Shown: positions 36,892 through 46,071 of the stretch, in pieces
How positions within the stretch are numbered: the stretch's first letter is position 1
Layout of the letters: every line of letters starts with the position of its first letter
Source: Lachnospiraceae bacterium
GTDB lineage: Bacteria > Bacillota > Clostridia > Lachnospirales > Lachnospiraceae
NCBI GenBank assembly: GCA_022510725.1
Contig: JAFLSW010000002.1
Location: 62,001-126,000 of the forward strand
DNA: 64,000 nt
Direction of reading: 5' to 3'
The notes under the pieces: model-generated
Databases searched by the model: none
What the model was told of the DNA's origin: nothing
What the model saw: the letters and a program-made list of their open reading frames with translations, nothing else
Position numbers and translations under genes: made by a program

Positions 36892-38004
36892 TTGTTAAAA
36901 AGATACCGTGTCAGAGATTATGATTTTAAATTGGTGTTTATGTTGATTGCCATATCCATTGTGGGTATCCTGGCAATCAGCAGCGCCAATGAAGAATATC
37001 GTTCCAGGCAGATCATCGGTCTTGTATTGGGGCTTTTTGTCATGGTTGTTTTGTCTTTATTTGATTATCATGTGTTTTTAAGATTTTATTGGGTGGTATA
37101 TTTTGTAAATCTTGCTTTATTGGTCCTGGTTCACTTTTTTGGAGATACCACCAACAATGCCCAGCGTTGGATCACCATTGCAGGAATCCGTTTTCAGCCC
37201 TCGGAGACGGCGAAAATACTATTGATTTTATTTTATGCACAGTATATTATGAAACATAAGGAGCACTTTAATACCTTTAGAAATCTGGCGATCATGGTTC
37301 TGTTATTTATCCCCCAATGGGTTTTGATCTATAAACAGCCTGACTTATCTACCAGTATTATGATGATCGTGATATTCTGTATCCTTTTATATATTGGGGG
37401 ATTGAGCTATAAGGTGATTTTTGGAGCATTTGCTATCATCATTCCTCTTGGAGTCATTTTTTTATCCCTGGTACTGCAGGAGGATCAGAATCTGATCAAG
37501 GATTATCAGCAAAATCGTATTATGGCATGGCTTCATCCTGATGAGTACGAAAATGCCGAAGGGTATCAGCAGACCAATTCTAAGATCGCCATCGGTTCCG
37601 GGCAGTTGTTTGGAAAGGGATTAAACAACAATGAGATCGCTTCCGTGAAAAACGGAAACTTCATTTCCGAACCCCAGACGGATTTTATATTTGCCATAAT
37701 CGGCGAAGAATTGGGATTTATAGGAGGCTGTATCGTTGTTGTTCTGTCTTCTTTGATCAGCTTGGATTGTATTTTTGCGGCAAGGCGGGCAAGCGACTTA
37801 GGAGGCGTCATCATCTGTACCGGTATGGCGGCATTAGTTGGTTTTCAAAGTTTCTTTAATATATCCGTGGCAACGGGCATTATCCCCAATACCGGATTGC
37901 CTCTGCCCTTTGTCAGTTATGGACTTACCTCATTGGTCAGCTTGTTTATGGGGATGGGGTTTGTGTTAAATGTAAGATTACAGGGAGTTCGTAAATTTAG
38001 TTAA
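36892..38004 (+). CDS. rodA: SEDS-family peptidoglycan polymerase RodA
   Basis: The 370-residue protein has ten transmembrane segments and SEDS landmarks: WITIAGIRFQPSETAKI near residue 93, KQPDLSTS near 148, the essential aspartate D264 in QTDFIFAIIGEELGF, and GLPLPFVSYG near 337. SEDS proteins polymerise glycan strands with a class B PBP. The neighbourhood (mre genes, PBP2, minCDE) points to RodA rather than FtsW. It starts at TTG 36892 with AGGAGTGGG upstream. Confidence 0.93.
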   Translation: MLKRYRVRDYDFKLVFMLIAISIVGILAISSANEEYRSRQIIGLVLGLFVMVVLSLFDYHVFLRFYWVVYFVNLALLVLVHFFGDTTNNAQRWITIAGIRFQPSETAKILLILFYAQYIMKHKEHFNTFRNLAIMVLLFIPQWVLIYKQPDLSTSIMMIVIFCILLYIGGLSYKVIFGAFAIIIPLGVIFLSLVLQEDQNLIKDYQQNRIMAWLHPDEYENAEGYQQTNSKIAIGSGQLFGKGLNNNEIASVKNGNFISEPQTDFIFAIIGEELGFIGGCIVVVLSSLISLDCIFAARRASDLGGVIICTGMAALVGFQSFFNISVATGIIPNTGLPLPFVSYGLTSLVSLFMGMGFVLNVRLQGVRKFS

Positions 38005-38019
38005 AAGGGAGTACAAGAT

Positions 38020-38415
38020 ATGAACATTGCACTGATTGCCCATGACGCAAAGAAAAAGCTGATGCAAAATTTCTGCATTGCCTACAGGGGTATTTTAAGC
38101 AAAAATGAACTATATGCGACAGGTACCACCGGCAGGCTAATCGAAGAAGTGACCAATTTAAATGTGCATAAATTTCTGGCCGGACATTTGGGCGGAGAGC
38201 AGCAGATCGGCGCACAGATCGAACATAATGAGATCGATCTGGTTATCTTTTTGCGGGATCCTTTAACTCCCAAAAGTCATGAGCCGGATGTCAATAATGT
38301 AGTGAAACTATGTGATACGCACAACATTCCCTTAGCCACCAATCTGGCTTCGGCGGAGTTGCTGATCAAATCACTGGATAGAGGAGACCTTGAGTGGCGT
38401 GAAATGTACAAGTAG
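38020..38415 (+). CDS. mgsA: Methylglyoxal synthase
   Basis: The 131-residue cytosolic enzyme converts dihydroxyacetone phosphate to methylglyoxal and phosphate. It shows [10 protein letters not shown] at the N-terminus, the ATGTTG phosphate loop near 38, [10 protein letters not shown] near 66, [15 protein letters not shown] near 87 and ATNLASAE near 112. One small deviation is KSHEPDV, where many family members have PH[ED]PDV. The end overlaps the start of the next gene. The order rodA-mgsA is shared with other Clostridia, to my knowledge. Confidence 0.96.
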   Translation: MNIALIAHDAKKKLMQNFCIAYRGILSKNELYATGTTGRLIEEVTNLNVHKFLAGHLGGEQQIGAQIEHNEIDLVIFLRDPLTPKSHEPDVNNVVKLCDTHNIPLATNLASAELLIKSLDRGDLEWREMYK

Positions 38416-39388
38416 AAAAAGAAAGCGATCGATGGCTTTAGGATTATCCCTTCTTTTGCTTTTCTCCCTGACGGGCTGTGGAAGCAAGGGGTACAGTATG
38501 GAATATGATGGTGAGTATGCGGCTTCCGCATTCCGTTTTGAAAGCGGGGATCATGGCAGCCGTGCAGATGCTTTTGCCAAGGACCTTTGTGTGGGAAATG
38601 AAGATGTATCCGTTAACAGCGTCAACACTTCCGAGTCTGAGGCTGCTTTGTTGTGTGATCTAAATAATGGTGAGATCATATATGCCAAAAATATTCATGA
38701 ACAGTTAAATCCTGCCAGTCTGACAAAGGTTTTGACTGCTATCGTAGCTTTGAAATACGGCAATCTGGATGATATGTTGACGGCAACTGCCAATGTGGAG
38801 ATCAAGGAGTCGGGAGCCAGCCTTGTGGGGATTAAGGAAGGGGATACCATGACCTTGTCCCAGGCTCTTCATGCATTGCTGATGCCGTCCGGAAATGATG
38901 CTGCCGTTATGATCGCAGAGCACATCGGAGGAAGTGAAGAGGGCTTTGTGGAAATGATGAATGAAGAGGCAAAAGCTCTTGGGGCCACCAATAGCCACTT
39001 TATGAATCCTCACGGACTGACGGCGGAAAATCATTATGTGACCGCCTATGATATGTATCTGATTTTTCAGGAAGCCATAAAATATAATGAGTTTGTGCAG
39101 ATCATAACAGCCACGGAATATACAAGTGTTTATCATGACAGGGCAGGGGATCCCAAGGAATTGTCCTTTGGCAACTCCAATCAGTTTATTAACGGTAATC
39201 ACGAAACACCGGATGGTGTTGTAGTCGTAGGTGGTAAAACGGGAACCACCAATGCCGCAGGCAACTGCCTGATATTATTATCCAAGGATTCCAAGGGTAA
39301 TCCTTACATTTCTGTGATCTTGAAGTGTTCCCAGAGGGATTATCTGTATGATACCATGTACGATCTGATGGATATGGAAAACAATTGA
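38399..39388 (+). CDS. D-alanyl-D-alanine carboxypeptidase lipoprotein
   Basis: A peptidase S11 (DacA/PBP5-type) of about 329 residues. A basic n-region, hydrophobic stretch and lipobox LTGC at the N-terminus mark it as a lipoprotein. The active-site motifs are SLTK (in [10 protein letters not shown]), SGN (in MPSGNDAAV) and KTG (in GGKTGTTN). The C-terminal beta domain of PBP5 is absent. The start is uncertain: GTG 38399 or TTG 38390, with AGGAG at 38382-38386, or ATG 38432 without one. It overlaps mgsA. It trims pentapeptides in the wall. Confidence 0.9.
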   Translation: MKCTSRKRKRSMALGLSLLLLFSLTGCGSKGYSMEYDGEYAASAFRFESGDHGSRADAFAKDLCVGNEDVSVNSVNTSESEAALLCDLNNGEIIYAKNIHEQLNPASLTKVLTAIVALKYGNLDDMLTATANVEIKESGASLVGIKEGDTMTLSQALHALLMPSGNDAAVMIAEHIGGSEEGFVEMMNEEAKALGATNSHFMNPHGLTAENHYVTAYDMYLIFQEAIKYNEFVQIITATEYTSVYHDRAGDPKELSFGNSNQFINGNHETPDGVVVVGGKTGTTNAAGNCLILLSKDSKGNPYISVILKCSQRDYLYDTMYDLMDMENN

Positions 39389-39409
39389 GTTAAAGCGGAG
39401 GGACGGAAT

Positions 39410-39829
39410 ATGATCGAATGCATTACAGGCAGAAAAGGAAAGGGCAAAACGAAGCATTTATTAGAGAAAGTCCGCCTGCGTATGGAGAGAAGAAAAGGCA
39501 GTGCAGTATATCTGGATAAGAGTACAAAGCATATGTATGAGCTGGATAAATATGTAAGACTCATTGATGTGACGGAATATGGCATCCGTTCAACAGAAGG
39601 ATTTTTGGGCTTTATTTGCGGCATCCTTTCTCAAGACAGAGATTTGGAGGTTATGTTTTTAGATAGTTTTCTGACAATTTCCTTCTGTAACAAAGAAGAA
39701 CTGCCGGAAGTTATAAAAGAATTAGAAAAGATCAGTGGACAGTTTTCTGTGGATTTTGTATTGAGCATCAGTGCTGATAAAGAAGAACTGCCGGAAGAAA
39801 TTTATGAAACGATCTGTACAGCCTTATAA
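39410..39829 (+). CDS. Small P-loop protein of unknown function
   Basis: The 139-residue soluble protein begins with a clear Walker A, GRKGKGKT at residues 7-14, and has a Walker-B-like strand ending LEVMFLDS near residue 86. The fold appears to be a minimal P-loop NTPase, without the domains of PilT, ABC or kinase families, though such proteins are sometimes named after PilT. It lies between a wall carboxypeptidase and a membrane-fusion-like gene in a cell-envelope region. I do not recognise a function. Confidence 0.75.
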   Translation: MIECITGRKGKGKTKHLLEKVRLRMERRKGSAVYLDKSTKHMYELDKYVRLIDVTEYGIRSTEGFLGFICGILSQDRDLEVMFLDSFLTISFCNKEELPEVIKELEKISGQFSVDFVLSISADKEELPEEIYETICTAL

Positions 39830-39844
39830 AAGGGAGTCCTTGCA

Positions 39845-41233
39845 TTGGCATCAAGAAAAAAAACGATCAATATAAATAAATATCGCAGACCCTTAAATAT
39901 AAACATCGGTATTGTGATCTTTGCCGTTATGTTTGTCTATATCCTGATCTGTGTCGTGCTTTTTTTCACAAAAAGCCATGTGAATCGCTATGAGGTACGG
40001 TCAGGTTCTTTGAGTATTTCCAATGTTTATGAAGGTGTGGTCATTCGGGAGGAATATATTGTTTCCGCCAATTCCTCCGGCTATGTCAATTATTTTGCAA
40101 GAGAGGGAGCGCATCTGGCCCAGGGAGATCTGGTGTATACGATAGACCAGAGTGGACGAATGGCAGAAATTTTTTCTAATAACGACAGTGAACTCCTTCT
40201 ATCGGGAAATGATCTTTCGGAGTTAAGAAGTGATTTCGTTCAGTTTGCCCACAATTACAATGACAGACGATTTGGTCAGGTATATGATTTTTCCTATGAT
40301 GTGGAAGGAACGGTCTTAAAACTGACCAATTATAATATGCTTGGCAATCTGCAAAGCATAGAAAACAGCGGCGCGGTACAATTTTGCTATGCACCCAGAA
40401 GCGGCGTGGTGGTCTATCATGTGGATGGGTTGGAAAATCTGACTCCTGAGTTGGTAAATATGGATAATGTAAGCAGCCAAAATGAGGAGAAAGAACAGTT
40501 TGTCAACAATTCCCTGGTAGGCAGCACCGATCCCGTATATAAAATGATCACTTCGGAACAGTGGTCTTTGGTAGTTCCCGTTGAAAATGAAAGAATTGCC
40601 CGATTGGAAAAGGAAGGATATGTGGAGATCAAGTTTCTAAAAAATCAATACACTTCCTGGGCAAAAGTCAATGTGCTTGGCAGGGATGAGGATCATACCT
40701 TTGTGGAATTGCAGTTTAACAACTCCATGATCACTTTTGCCAAGGATCGATACCTGGAAATTGAAATGATCCTGGATGATGATATTGGATTAAAGATCCC
40801 CAACAGCGCCATTGTAGAGAAAGAATTTTATATCATTCCCAAAGAATATCTATCTCATGGCGGAAATGGTTCTGAAACCGGATTTATGCGGATCGTCTAT
40901 GATGAACAGGGACAAAGGAGTGAAGAATTTATTGCCGCGTCCATCTATTCGGAAAATGATACCGACTATTATGTGGATACTTCCAGTCTTCGTCCGGGAG
41001 ATTACATCATTATGGAGGATTCTCAGGAACAATACCCTATCAGCAAGGTAGGAACTTTGGTGGGAGTATATAATATCAATAAGGGATTTGCGGATTTTAA
41101 AGAGATCACGGTTTTGTATTCCAATGAAGAATATTCCATTGTAAAATCCAATACCCGTTATGGCCTGACGGAATATGACTATATTGTTCTGGATGCGGAA
41201 AGCATCAATGAAGATGATTTTATCTATGAATAA
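39845..41233 (+). CDS. HlyD-like membrane-anchored protein
   Basis: The 462-residue protein has a basic N-terminus, one transmembrane segment at about 21-42, and a barrel-sandwich pattern (YEGVVIREEYIVSANSSGYV near 65, then AREGAHLAQGDLVYTID near 89). Later beta segments resemble the barrel of membrane-fusion proteins. No inner-membrane transporter partner is encoded beside it; the neighbours are a P-loop protein and yggS-sepF. It starts at TTG 39845 with GGGAG 7 nt upstream. It may be an envelope factor rather than an efflux part, which is inference. Confidence 0.75.
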   Translation: MASRKKTININKYRRPLNINIGIVIFAVMFVYILICVVLFFTKSHVNRYEVRSGSLSISNVYEGVVIREEYIVSANSSGYVNYFAREGAHLAQGDLVYTIDQSGRMAEIFSNNDSELLLSGNDLSELRSDFVQFAHNYNDRRFGQVYDFSYDVEGTVLKLTNYNMLGNLQSIENSGAVQFCYAPRSGVVVYHVDGLENLTPELVNMDNVSSQNEEKEQFVNNSLVGSTDPVYKMITSEQWSLVVPVENERIARLEKEGYVEIKFLKNQYTSWAKVNVLGRDEDHTFVELQFNNSMITFAKDRYLEIEMILDDDIGLKIPNSAIVEKEFYIIPKEYLSHGGNGSETGFMRIVYDEQGQRSEEFIAASIYSENDTDYYVDTSSLRPGDYIIMEDSQEQYPISKVGTLVGVYNINKGFADFKEITVLYSNEEYSIVKSNTRYGLTEYDYIVLDAESINEDDFIYE

Positions 41234-41287
41234 TATAAAAAAGTTATTTTACTGACATAGGTTCTGTAAAGGGAAAAGAGGTAAGAC

Positions 41288-41980
41288 ATGCTTGCGGATA
41301 ATTATGATCTGGTAAAAAGCAATATAGAAAAGGCTTGCAAAGACAGTGGGAGAGATAAAGAGGATGTTACGCTGATCGCAGTCAGCAAGACCAAGCCGAT
41401 CTCTATGCTTCAGGAAATATACGATCATGGATGTCGGCATTTTGGCGAAAACAAAGTGCAGGAACTGGTAGAAAAATATGAGGCACTGCCCAAAGATATT
41501 AAATGGCACATGATCGGCCATCTTCAACGAAATAAGGTTAAATATATCGTAGATAAGGCAGCATTGATCCACAGTGTAGATTCTCTGCGGTTGGCAGAAG
41601 AGATCAGCAAGGAAGCTGTAAAAAAGCAGGTTGAGGTGGATATTCTCATAGAAGTCAATGTAGCAATGGAGGAGAGCAAGTTCGGTACTTTACTGGAAGA
41701 ATCGGAAGAATTGGTCAGACAAGCTGCGAAACTGCCCGGTATCCATGTAAAAGGACTAATGACCATTGCTCCCTATGTTGAAGATCCGGAGGATAATCGA
41801 CAATATTTTGCCCAGTTAAGACAATTATCTGTTGACATAAGTGAAAAAAACATTGATAATGTAAGTATGGATATTTTATCCATGGGTATGAGCGGCGATT
41901 ATCAGGTCGCAGTGTCAGAAGGTGCCACTTATGTACGGGTGGGTACCGGTATATTTGGTGAAAGACAATATACAGTGTGA
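41288..41980 (+). CDS. YggS-family PLP-binding protein
   Basis: The 230-residue PLP homeostasis protein has the cofactor lysine in LIAVSKTKP near residue 36, GENKVQEL near 57, HMIGHLQRNKVKY near 76 and the C-terminal SMGMSGDYQVAVSEGATYVRVGT-type phosphate site. It is a fold-type III PLP protein without known catalytic activity, needed for vitamin B6 balance. It lies directly ahead of sepF, the usual Gram-positive order (ylmE-sepF). Confidence 0.95.
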   Translation: MLADNYDLVKSNIEKACKDSGRDKEDVTLIAVSKTKPISMLQEIYDHGCRHFGENKVQELVEKYEALPKDIKWHMIGHLQRNKVKYIVDKAALIHSVDSLRLAEEISKEAVKKQVEVDILIEVNVAMEESKFGTLLEESEELVRQAAKLPGIHVKGLMTIAPYVEDPEDNRQYFAQLRQLSVDISEKNIDNVSMDILSMGMSGDYQVAVSEGATYVRVGTGIFGERQYTV

Positions 41981-42003
41981 GAAATGTGTAAGGAGAATAG
42001 AAC

Positions 42004-42507
42004 ATGAGCGTAATGGACAAATTCTTAAACTCGTTAAAGTTAAATGATGATGAGATGGATGACGAGTATGATGATTATGATGAAGAGGATGAAGTAGAAG
42101 AGGCTCCGAAAAAGAAAGTTGTCGCAAAAGTGGATTCTGAGGAAGAGGAACGCCCCAAGGTAAAATCCACCCCTAAGGTAACTCCCATGAGACAGACCAG
42201 AAGGACGGGGAGTGACGGAATGGAAGTATGTGTGATCAAACCCACTACCGTAGAAGATGCCAGGGAGATTACCGAAACCCTTCTGGCAAATCGTACAGTA
42301 GTATTGAATCTGGAAGGATTGGATGTGGACATTGCCCAAAGGATCATTGATTTTACATCCGGTTCCTGTTTTGCTATCGGGGGGAATTTACAAAAGATTT
42401 CCCATTACATATTTATCATTACACCGGCAAGCGTGGATATCTCCGGCGATTTTCAGGAAATTCTTTCCGGCTCCATCGATGTATCCGGAATCAGTACCGG
42501 TTTATAA
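42004..42507 (+). CDS. sepF: Cell division protein SepF
   Basis: The 167-residue protein has an N-terminal amphipathic membrane helix (MDKFLNSLKL), a long acidic Asp/Glu/Tyr linker (~16-60) and the SepF core domain (~75-160) with IKPTTVEDAREI, LANRTVVLNLEGLDVDIAQRIIDF and GNLQKISHYIFIITP. SepF tethers FtsZ to the membrane and aligns the ring. AGGAG precedes the ATG. A good terminator follows. The usual ylmG, ylmH and divIVA genes are absent here. Confidence 0.95.
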   Translation: MSVMDKFLNSLKLNDDEMDDEYDDYDEEDEVEEAPKKKVVAKVDSEEEERPKVKSTPKVTPMRQTRRTGSDGMEVCVIKPTTVEDAREITETLLANRTVVLNLEGLDVDIAQRIIDFTSGSCFAIGGNLQKISHYIFIITPASVDISGDFQEILSGSIDVSGISTGL

Positions 42508-42532
42508 GTTTATCGAGATCAGGAAAATAAGG

Positions 42533-42570
42533 GAGCGTTGTAAAATTGCTGTTTTACAATGCTCTTTTTA
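42533..42570 (+). terminator. Intrinsic terminator after sepF
   Basis: A 13-bp stem with one G-U pair (42533-42545 with 42552-42564), a 6-nt loop and a following T5 run. Confidence 0.88.
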
Positions 42571-42601
42571 TGTATGACCGTCATAAAGGAGGAATAAAGC
42601 C

Positions 42602-43717
42602 GTGAGTAATCGATTAGCGGTAAATAAAGATAAAAAGTTTTGTTACGATATTGTATTGGAACAGGATTTTTCCAAGCTGCCGGAGGAGTTAAACCGGCTG
42701 GATTGGGATTTAAAAGAGAAAAAAGCCTGCATTGTCACAGACGATAATGTAGAAAAGCTATATGGGAAAGAACTGGCGAATCTTTTATCGCCCTTATTTG
42801 ATAAAGTGGAATTGTTTTCTTTTCCGGCGGGAGAAGAGCATAAAAATCTGGAAACCGTTCAAAATTTATATACGGTGCTCATTGAGAAGCAATTTAACAG
42901 AAAGGATATTTTGATCGCTTTGGGAGGCGGTGTGGTAGGCGACCTAACGGGATATTGTGCCGCAACCTATCTGCGGGGCATTGATTTTATTCAGGTGCCA
43001 ACCACTTTGTTGGCCCAGGTGGACAGCAGCATCGGCGGGAAAACCGGTGTTGATTTTTCTCAGTACAAAAATATGATAGGTGCCTTTCATATGCCCAAGC
43101 TTGTATATATGAACCTTTCTACCTTACAGGAGCTGCCTAAGCGGCAATACTTTGCAGGCATGGGCGAGGTCATGAAATCTGCGCTGATAAAGGACGGTTC
43201 CTTTTATGAATGGATCTTAGATAAAATGTATGAGATCTGTGAGTTGGAACCGAAAACCGTAGAGGAAATGGTACTTACCACCTGTACCATCAAAAAGAAT
43301 ATTGTTGAAAAAGATCCTTATGAAAAAGGCGATCGGGCTCTGTTAAATTTGGGGCATACTTTGGGGCATGCTATTGAGAAATATAAAAATTTTGAATTGC
43401 TTCATGGAGAATGTATTGCTCTCGGTACGGTTTGTGCCGCTTTCATTTCCTGGAAGAGAGAACTTCTATCTGATGATGAATATTATGAAATCAGGGATAT
43501 GTTTGTCCCTTTTTACCTGCCTATAACCATAGAGGATATTGAGCCGGAGAAGATCGTGGAATTGACCCATTCGGACAAAAAAATGGAGAAAAGCGGTATC
43601 AAATTTATCTTGTTAAAAAAAGTTGGCAAGGCTGTGATCGATAAGACTGTAACTGATGAAGAAATGTTGGCTGCACTGGGTGAGATCCATTTTACGGATG
43701 AGGATAAAAAAGCGTAG
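42602..43717 (+). CDS. aroB: 3-dehydroquinate synthase
   Basis: This 371-residue enzyme converts DAHP to 3-dehydroquinate, step two of the shikimate pathway. It has the NAD-binding GGGVVGDLTGYCAATYLRG near residue 105, QVPTTLLAQVDSSIGGKTGVD near 133 and the metal ligands in LNLGHTLGHAIEK near 250. It starts at GTG 42602 behind AGGAGG. No other aromatic-pathway gene is nearby, and it lies between a sepF terminator and lspA, which is an unusual place for it. I find no convincing promoter in the short gap after the terminator. Confidence 0.97.
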   Translation: MSNRLAVNKDKKFCYDIVLEQDFSKLPEELNRLDWDLKEKKACIVTDDNVEKLYGKELANLLSPLFDKVELFSFPAGEEHKNLETVQNLYTVLIEKQFNRKDILIALGGGVVGDLTGYCAATYLRGIDFIQVPTTLLAQVDSSIGGKTGVDFSQYKNMIGAFHMPKLVYMNLSTLQELPKRQYFAGMGEVMKSALIKDGSFYEWILDKMYEICELEPKTVEEMVLTTCTIKKNIVEKDPYEKGDRALLNLGHTLGHAIEKYKNFELLHGECIALGTVCAAFISWKRELLSDDEYYEIRDMFVPFYLPITIEDIEPEKIVELTHSDKKMEKSGIKFILLKKVGKAVIDKTVTDEEMLAALGEIHFTDEDKKA

Positions 43718-43748
43718 AGGATAAGAGCCTTATCACAAAGGAGTTTTT

Positions 43749-44267
43749 ATGAAAACCAATAAGACATTCAGAATCCTTATGAATATCGTTGTGATCATCC
43801 TGTTGACGGCAGTAGATCAGTATTTAAAATATCTGGCCATTCTGCGCTTAAAGGATCAGGCACCTTATGTGCTGATTGACGGTATATTGGAGCTGCACTA
43901 TCTGGAAAATAGAGGTGCTGCTTTTGGTATGTTGGAAAACAAAAGGACTTTGTTTGTCTTTATGTCTGTTGTTATGCTGACTGTTATATTTTATGTGCTG
44001 TATAAGCTGCCCGGGCAGAAAAAATACAGGATATGGCAGGTCTTTTTGTGCCTGATCTGTGCAGGGGCGGCAGGCAATATGATCGACCGCATCAGATATG
44101 ACTATGTGGTAGACTATATTTACTTTAAGATCATTGATTTTCCGGTGTTTAATCTGGCGGATATCCTCATAACCATTGGAACAGTATTGTTTTTTATTGT
44201 GGTGCTGTTTTTTGTAAAGGAAGAGGAACTGCAGTTTTTGCGTCTTAACATCCGAAAGGAAAAGTAA
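43749..44267 (+). CDS. lspA: Lipoprotein signal peptidase
   Basis: The 172-residue aspartyl protease has four transmembrane segments and cuts lipoprotein signal peptides before the lipidated cysteine. The catalytic aspartates are D113 (GNMIDR) and D138 (FNLADI), and ENRGAAFGML near residue 53 is conserved. AAAGGAG precedes the ATG. The next gene begins one base after the stop, the common lspA-rluD order. A substrate, the DacA-type lipoprotein, is encoded at 38399. Confidence 0.97.
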   Translation: MKTNKTFRILMNIVVIILLTAVDQYLKYLAILRLKDQAPYVLIDGILELHYLENRGAAFGMLENKRTLFVFMSVVMLTVIFYVLYKLPGQKKYRIWQVFLCLICAGAAGNMIDRIRYDYVVDYIYFKIIDFPVFNLADILITIGTVLFFIVVLFFVKEEELQFLRLNIRKEK

Positions 44268-44268
44268 C

Positions 44269-45204
44269 ATGGCATATGAAGAACTGGACGGGAAAGAAAG
44301 AGAAGTGGTGTTTGAGGCCTCTGAGGGAGACTGGGATGAGCGCATTGATAAGGTCATTGCCGCCGCTTTTACAGATCTCTCCCGTTCTTATTTGCAAAAG
44401 ATCATCAAAGAGGAACAGGTTTTTGTTCATGAAAAAAGCGTGAAGGCTAACTACCGGGTAAAAGAAGGGGATGTGATCAGATGTAGGATCCCTGCCTGTG
44501 TGGAACCGGAGATTCCGGCAGAAGATATTCTCCTTGATATTGTGTATGAAGATGAAGAAATTCTTGTGGTAAATAAGCCAAAGGATATGGTAGTCCATCC
44601 GGCTCCCGGTCATTACAGCGGTACCCTTGTAAACGGTTTGTTACATCACTGCAAAGGGAATCTGTCCGGCATAAACGGCGTTTTCAGGCCGGGTATCGTT
44701 CATAGGATCGATAAGGATACCACAGGACTGCTTTTAGTCTGTAAAACAGAAACGGCACATCGGTTTTTGGCAGAGCAGTTAAAAGAACATACGGTGCAGA
44801 GGGCATACAGGGCCATTGTATACGGAAATTTTGATGCAGAAGAGGGAAGCATAGACGCTCCCATTGGCAGGGATAAAAAAGACCGTAAAAAGATGGCAGT
44901 CTGTTATCAAAACGGAAAGCCGGCTGTAACCCATTACCGTGTTTTACAACAGTTTGATGGCTATGCTCATATTGAATGTCGTTTAGAGACCGGCAGAACC
45001 CATCAGATCCGCGTTCATATGACATCTATCGGACATCCTTTATTGGGAGATGAGGTTTATGGAAAGAGACAAAGCAAATTTAAACTGGAGGGCCAGTGTC
45101 TCCATGCTATGACCTTGGGATTTGTTCATCCGGTTACAAAGGAATATATGGAATTTTCGGCTCCGCTGCCGGATTATTTTGAACATTTGCTTACAATTTT
45201 ATAA
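44269..45204 (+). CDS. RluA/RluD-family pseudouridine synthase
   Basis: The 311-residue protein has an N-terminal S4 RNA-binding domain (~18-75) and a catalytic domain with the active-site aspartate in VHRIDKDTTGLLLVCK near residue 145, plus NKPKDMVVHP and RLETGRTHQIRVH. It isomerises uridines in large rRNA or tRNA. The Firmicutes homologue beside lspA is usually called YlyB or RluD; the exact target uridine is not certain. Confidence 0.95.
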   Translation: MAYEELDGKEREVVFEASEGDWDERIDKVIAAAFTDLSRSYLQKIIKEEQVFVHEKSVKANYRVKEGDVIRCRIPACVEPEIPAEDILLDIVYEDEEILVVNKPKDMVVHPAPGHYSGTLVNGLLHHCKGNLSGINGVFRPGIVHRIDKDTTGLLLVCKTETAHRFLAEQLKEHTVQRAYRAIVYGNFDAEEGSIDAPIGRDKKDRKKMAVCYQNGKPAVTHYRVLQQFDGYAHIECRLETGRTHQIRVHMTSIGHPLLGDEVYGKRQSKFKLEGQCLHAMTLGFVHPVTKEYMEFSAPLPDYFEHLLTIL

Positions 45205-45219
45205 GGTGATCAAAATACA

Positions 45220-45246
45220 GGGGACGGCAGCAAGATGCTTGTCCCC
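45220..45246 (+). repeat. GGGGAC hairpin element
   Basis: GGGGAC (45220-45225) pairs with GTCCCC (45241-45246), enclosing a second small AGCA/TGCT stem. No T tract follows, so it is not an ordinary terminator. It could be one copy of a dispersed palindromic element. Confidence 0.45.
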
Positions 45247-45285
45247 AAAATCATGGCAAAACAGGCATAAATCGTCAATTTTTTC

Positions 45286-45314
45286 TTGTAATTCATTATG
45301 TAGTATGCTACAAT
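45286..45314 (+). promoter_or_regulatory. Extended -10 promoter of the gene at 45398
   Basis: TTGTAA (45286-45291), 17 bp, TACAAT (45309-45314), with TGC directly before the -10. The predicted leader is about 75 nt. Confidence 0.65.
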
Positions 45315-45397
45315 TATCCTAGTTTGTGATTACGGAATTTTATTGATTTTTAAGAATTGCAATTAAAATTTTATAGGATTGACGAAGGGGCTTTTTG

Positions 45398-45991
45398 ATG
45401 AAAACTGCAGAATATCTGGATAGACTCCTTCTTTGCTATGGGGATACATTCGATATCTACATGCCATATCAAATACATGGAAAGGAGTATCCGGCATACG
45501 GATATTTTTTTTCGTCCGAAGAAAGATATGTTTTGGTCAGGGAAGCCAATATGTGGACAGCAAACAGGCATGAACACATCCTGTTTATGGAAGTAGACAA
45601 GATAGAAGAAGAGACCATAAAGGAAGCGGCAGATATCATAGAAACTTATCTGGAACCGGAGCTTGTAAGAGCCGGCAGGAAATATCCGGACAAGGATCAC
45701 ATGTACAGCTATCTGACTGTGGCCATCTTGTCAGAAAAGGCCATAGACCGGGATGTGGTTAAAAAAATTAGCCGGTATCAGTTTGAACGGGGATATCTGT
45801 TTAATTTCCGGGGGTTTTCTCAGGGCAATCTGATCTGTGCTTCCATGGAGGATGAGAAAATCGTCTCCAACTATCAGGGAAAGCGCATGAAAAAGATGTA
45901 TCAGGGCATATTTGCCGATGTTCATGAGGGCAAAAAGACTTTCAGCCAGGCTTGTAAAGAAGAAGGCATTGAGCCCTTTAAACAGCAATAA
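45398..45991 (+). CDS. Unknown soluble protein, 197 aa
   Basis: I do not recognise this protein. It has no signal peptide or membrane segment; it is rich in Tyr, Glu and Lys. The N-terminal half looks alpha/beta (strand ERYVLVREANM near 45, HILFMEVDKI near 62), and the C-terminus (SQACKEEGIEPF) looks like a helix-turn-helix-like ending. ATG 45398 has AAGGGG 7 nt upstream. It has its own promoter and is followed by a terminator, so it is a single-gene unit between the rlu-type gene and cstA. Confidence 0.75.
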   Translation: MKTAEYLDRLLLCYGDTFDIYMPYQIHGKEYPAYGYFFSSEERYVLVREANMWTANRHEHILFMEVDKIEEETIKEAADIIETYLEPELVRAGRKYPDKDHMYSYLTVAILSEKAIDRDVVKKISRYQFERGYLFNFRGFSQGNLICASMEDEKIVSNYQGKRMKKMYQGIFADVHEGKKTFSQACKEEGIEPFKQQ

Positions 45992-46046
45992 AATATGATA
46001 TGAGGCAGCTTGCTGCTTTATATAAAAATCTCACATATTTTTTTTA
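45991..46046 (+). terminator. Bulged terminator before cstA
   Basis: AAATATG plus TGAG (45991-46004, 3-nt bulge) pair with CTCACATATTT (46030-46040). A small GCAG/CTGC hairpin lies inside, and a T run ends the element. Confidence 0.6.
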
Positions 46047-46071
46047 AAAATTTTAATTAGGAGGGATTCGT

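Noticed and set aside
39410..39829. PilT twitching-motility ATPase
   Set aside because: It has only a P-loop in 139 residues; the Asp and His boxes and the N-terminal domain of PilT are absent.
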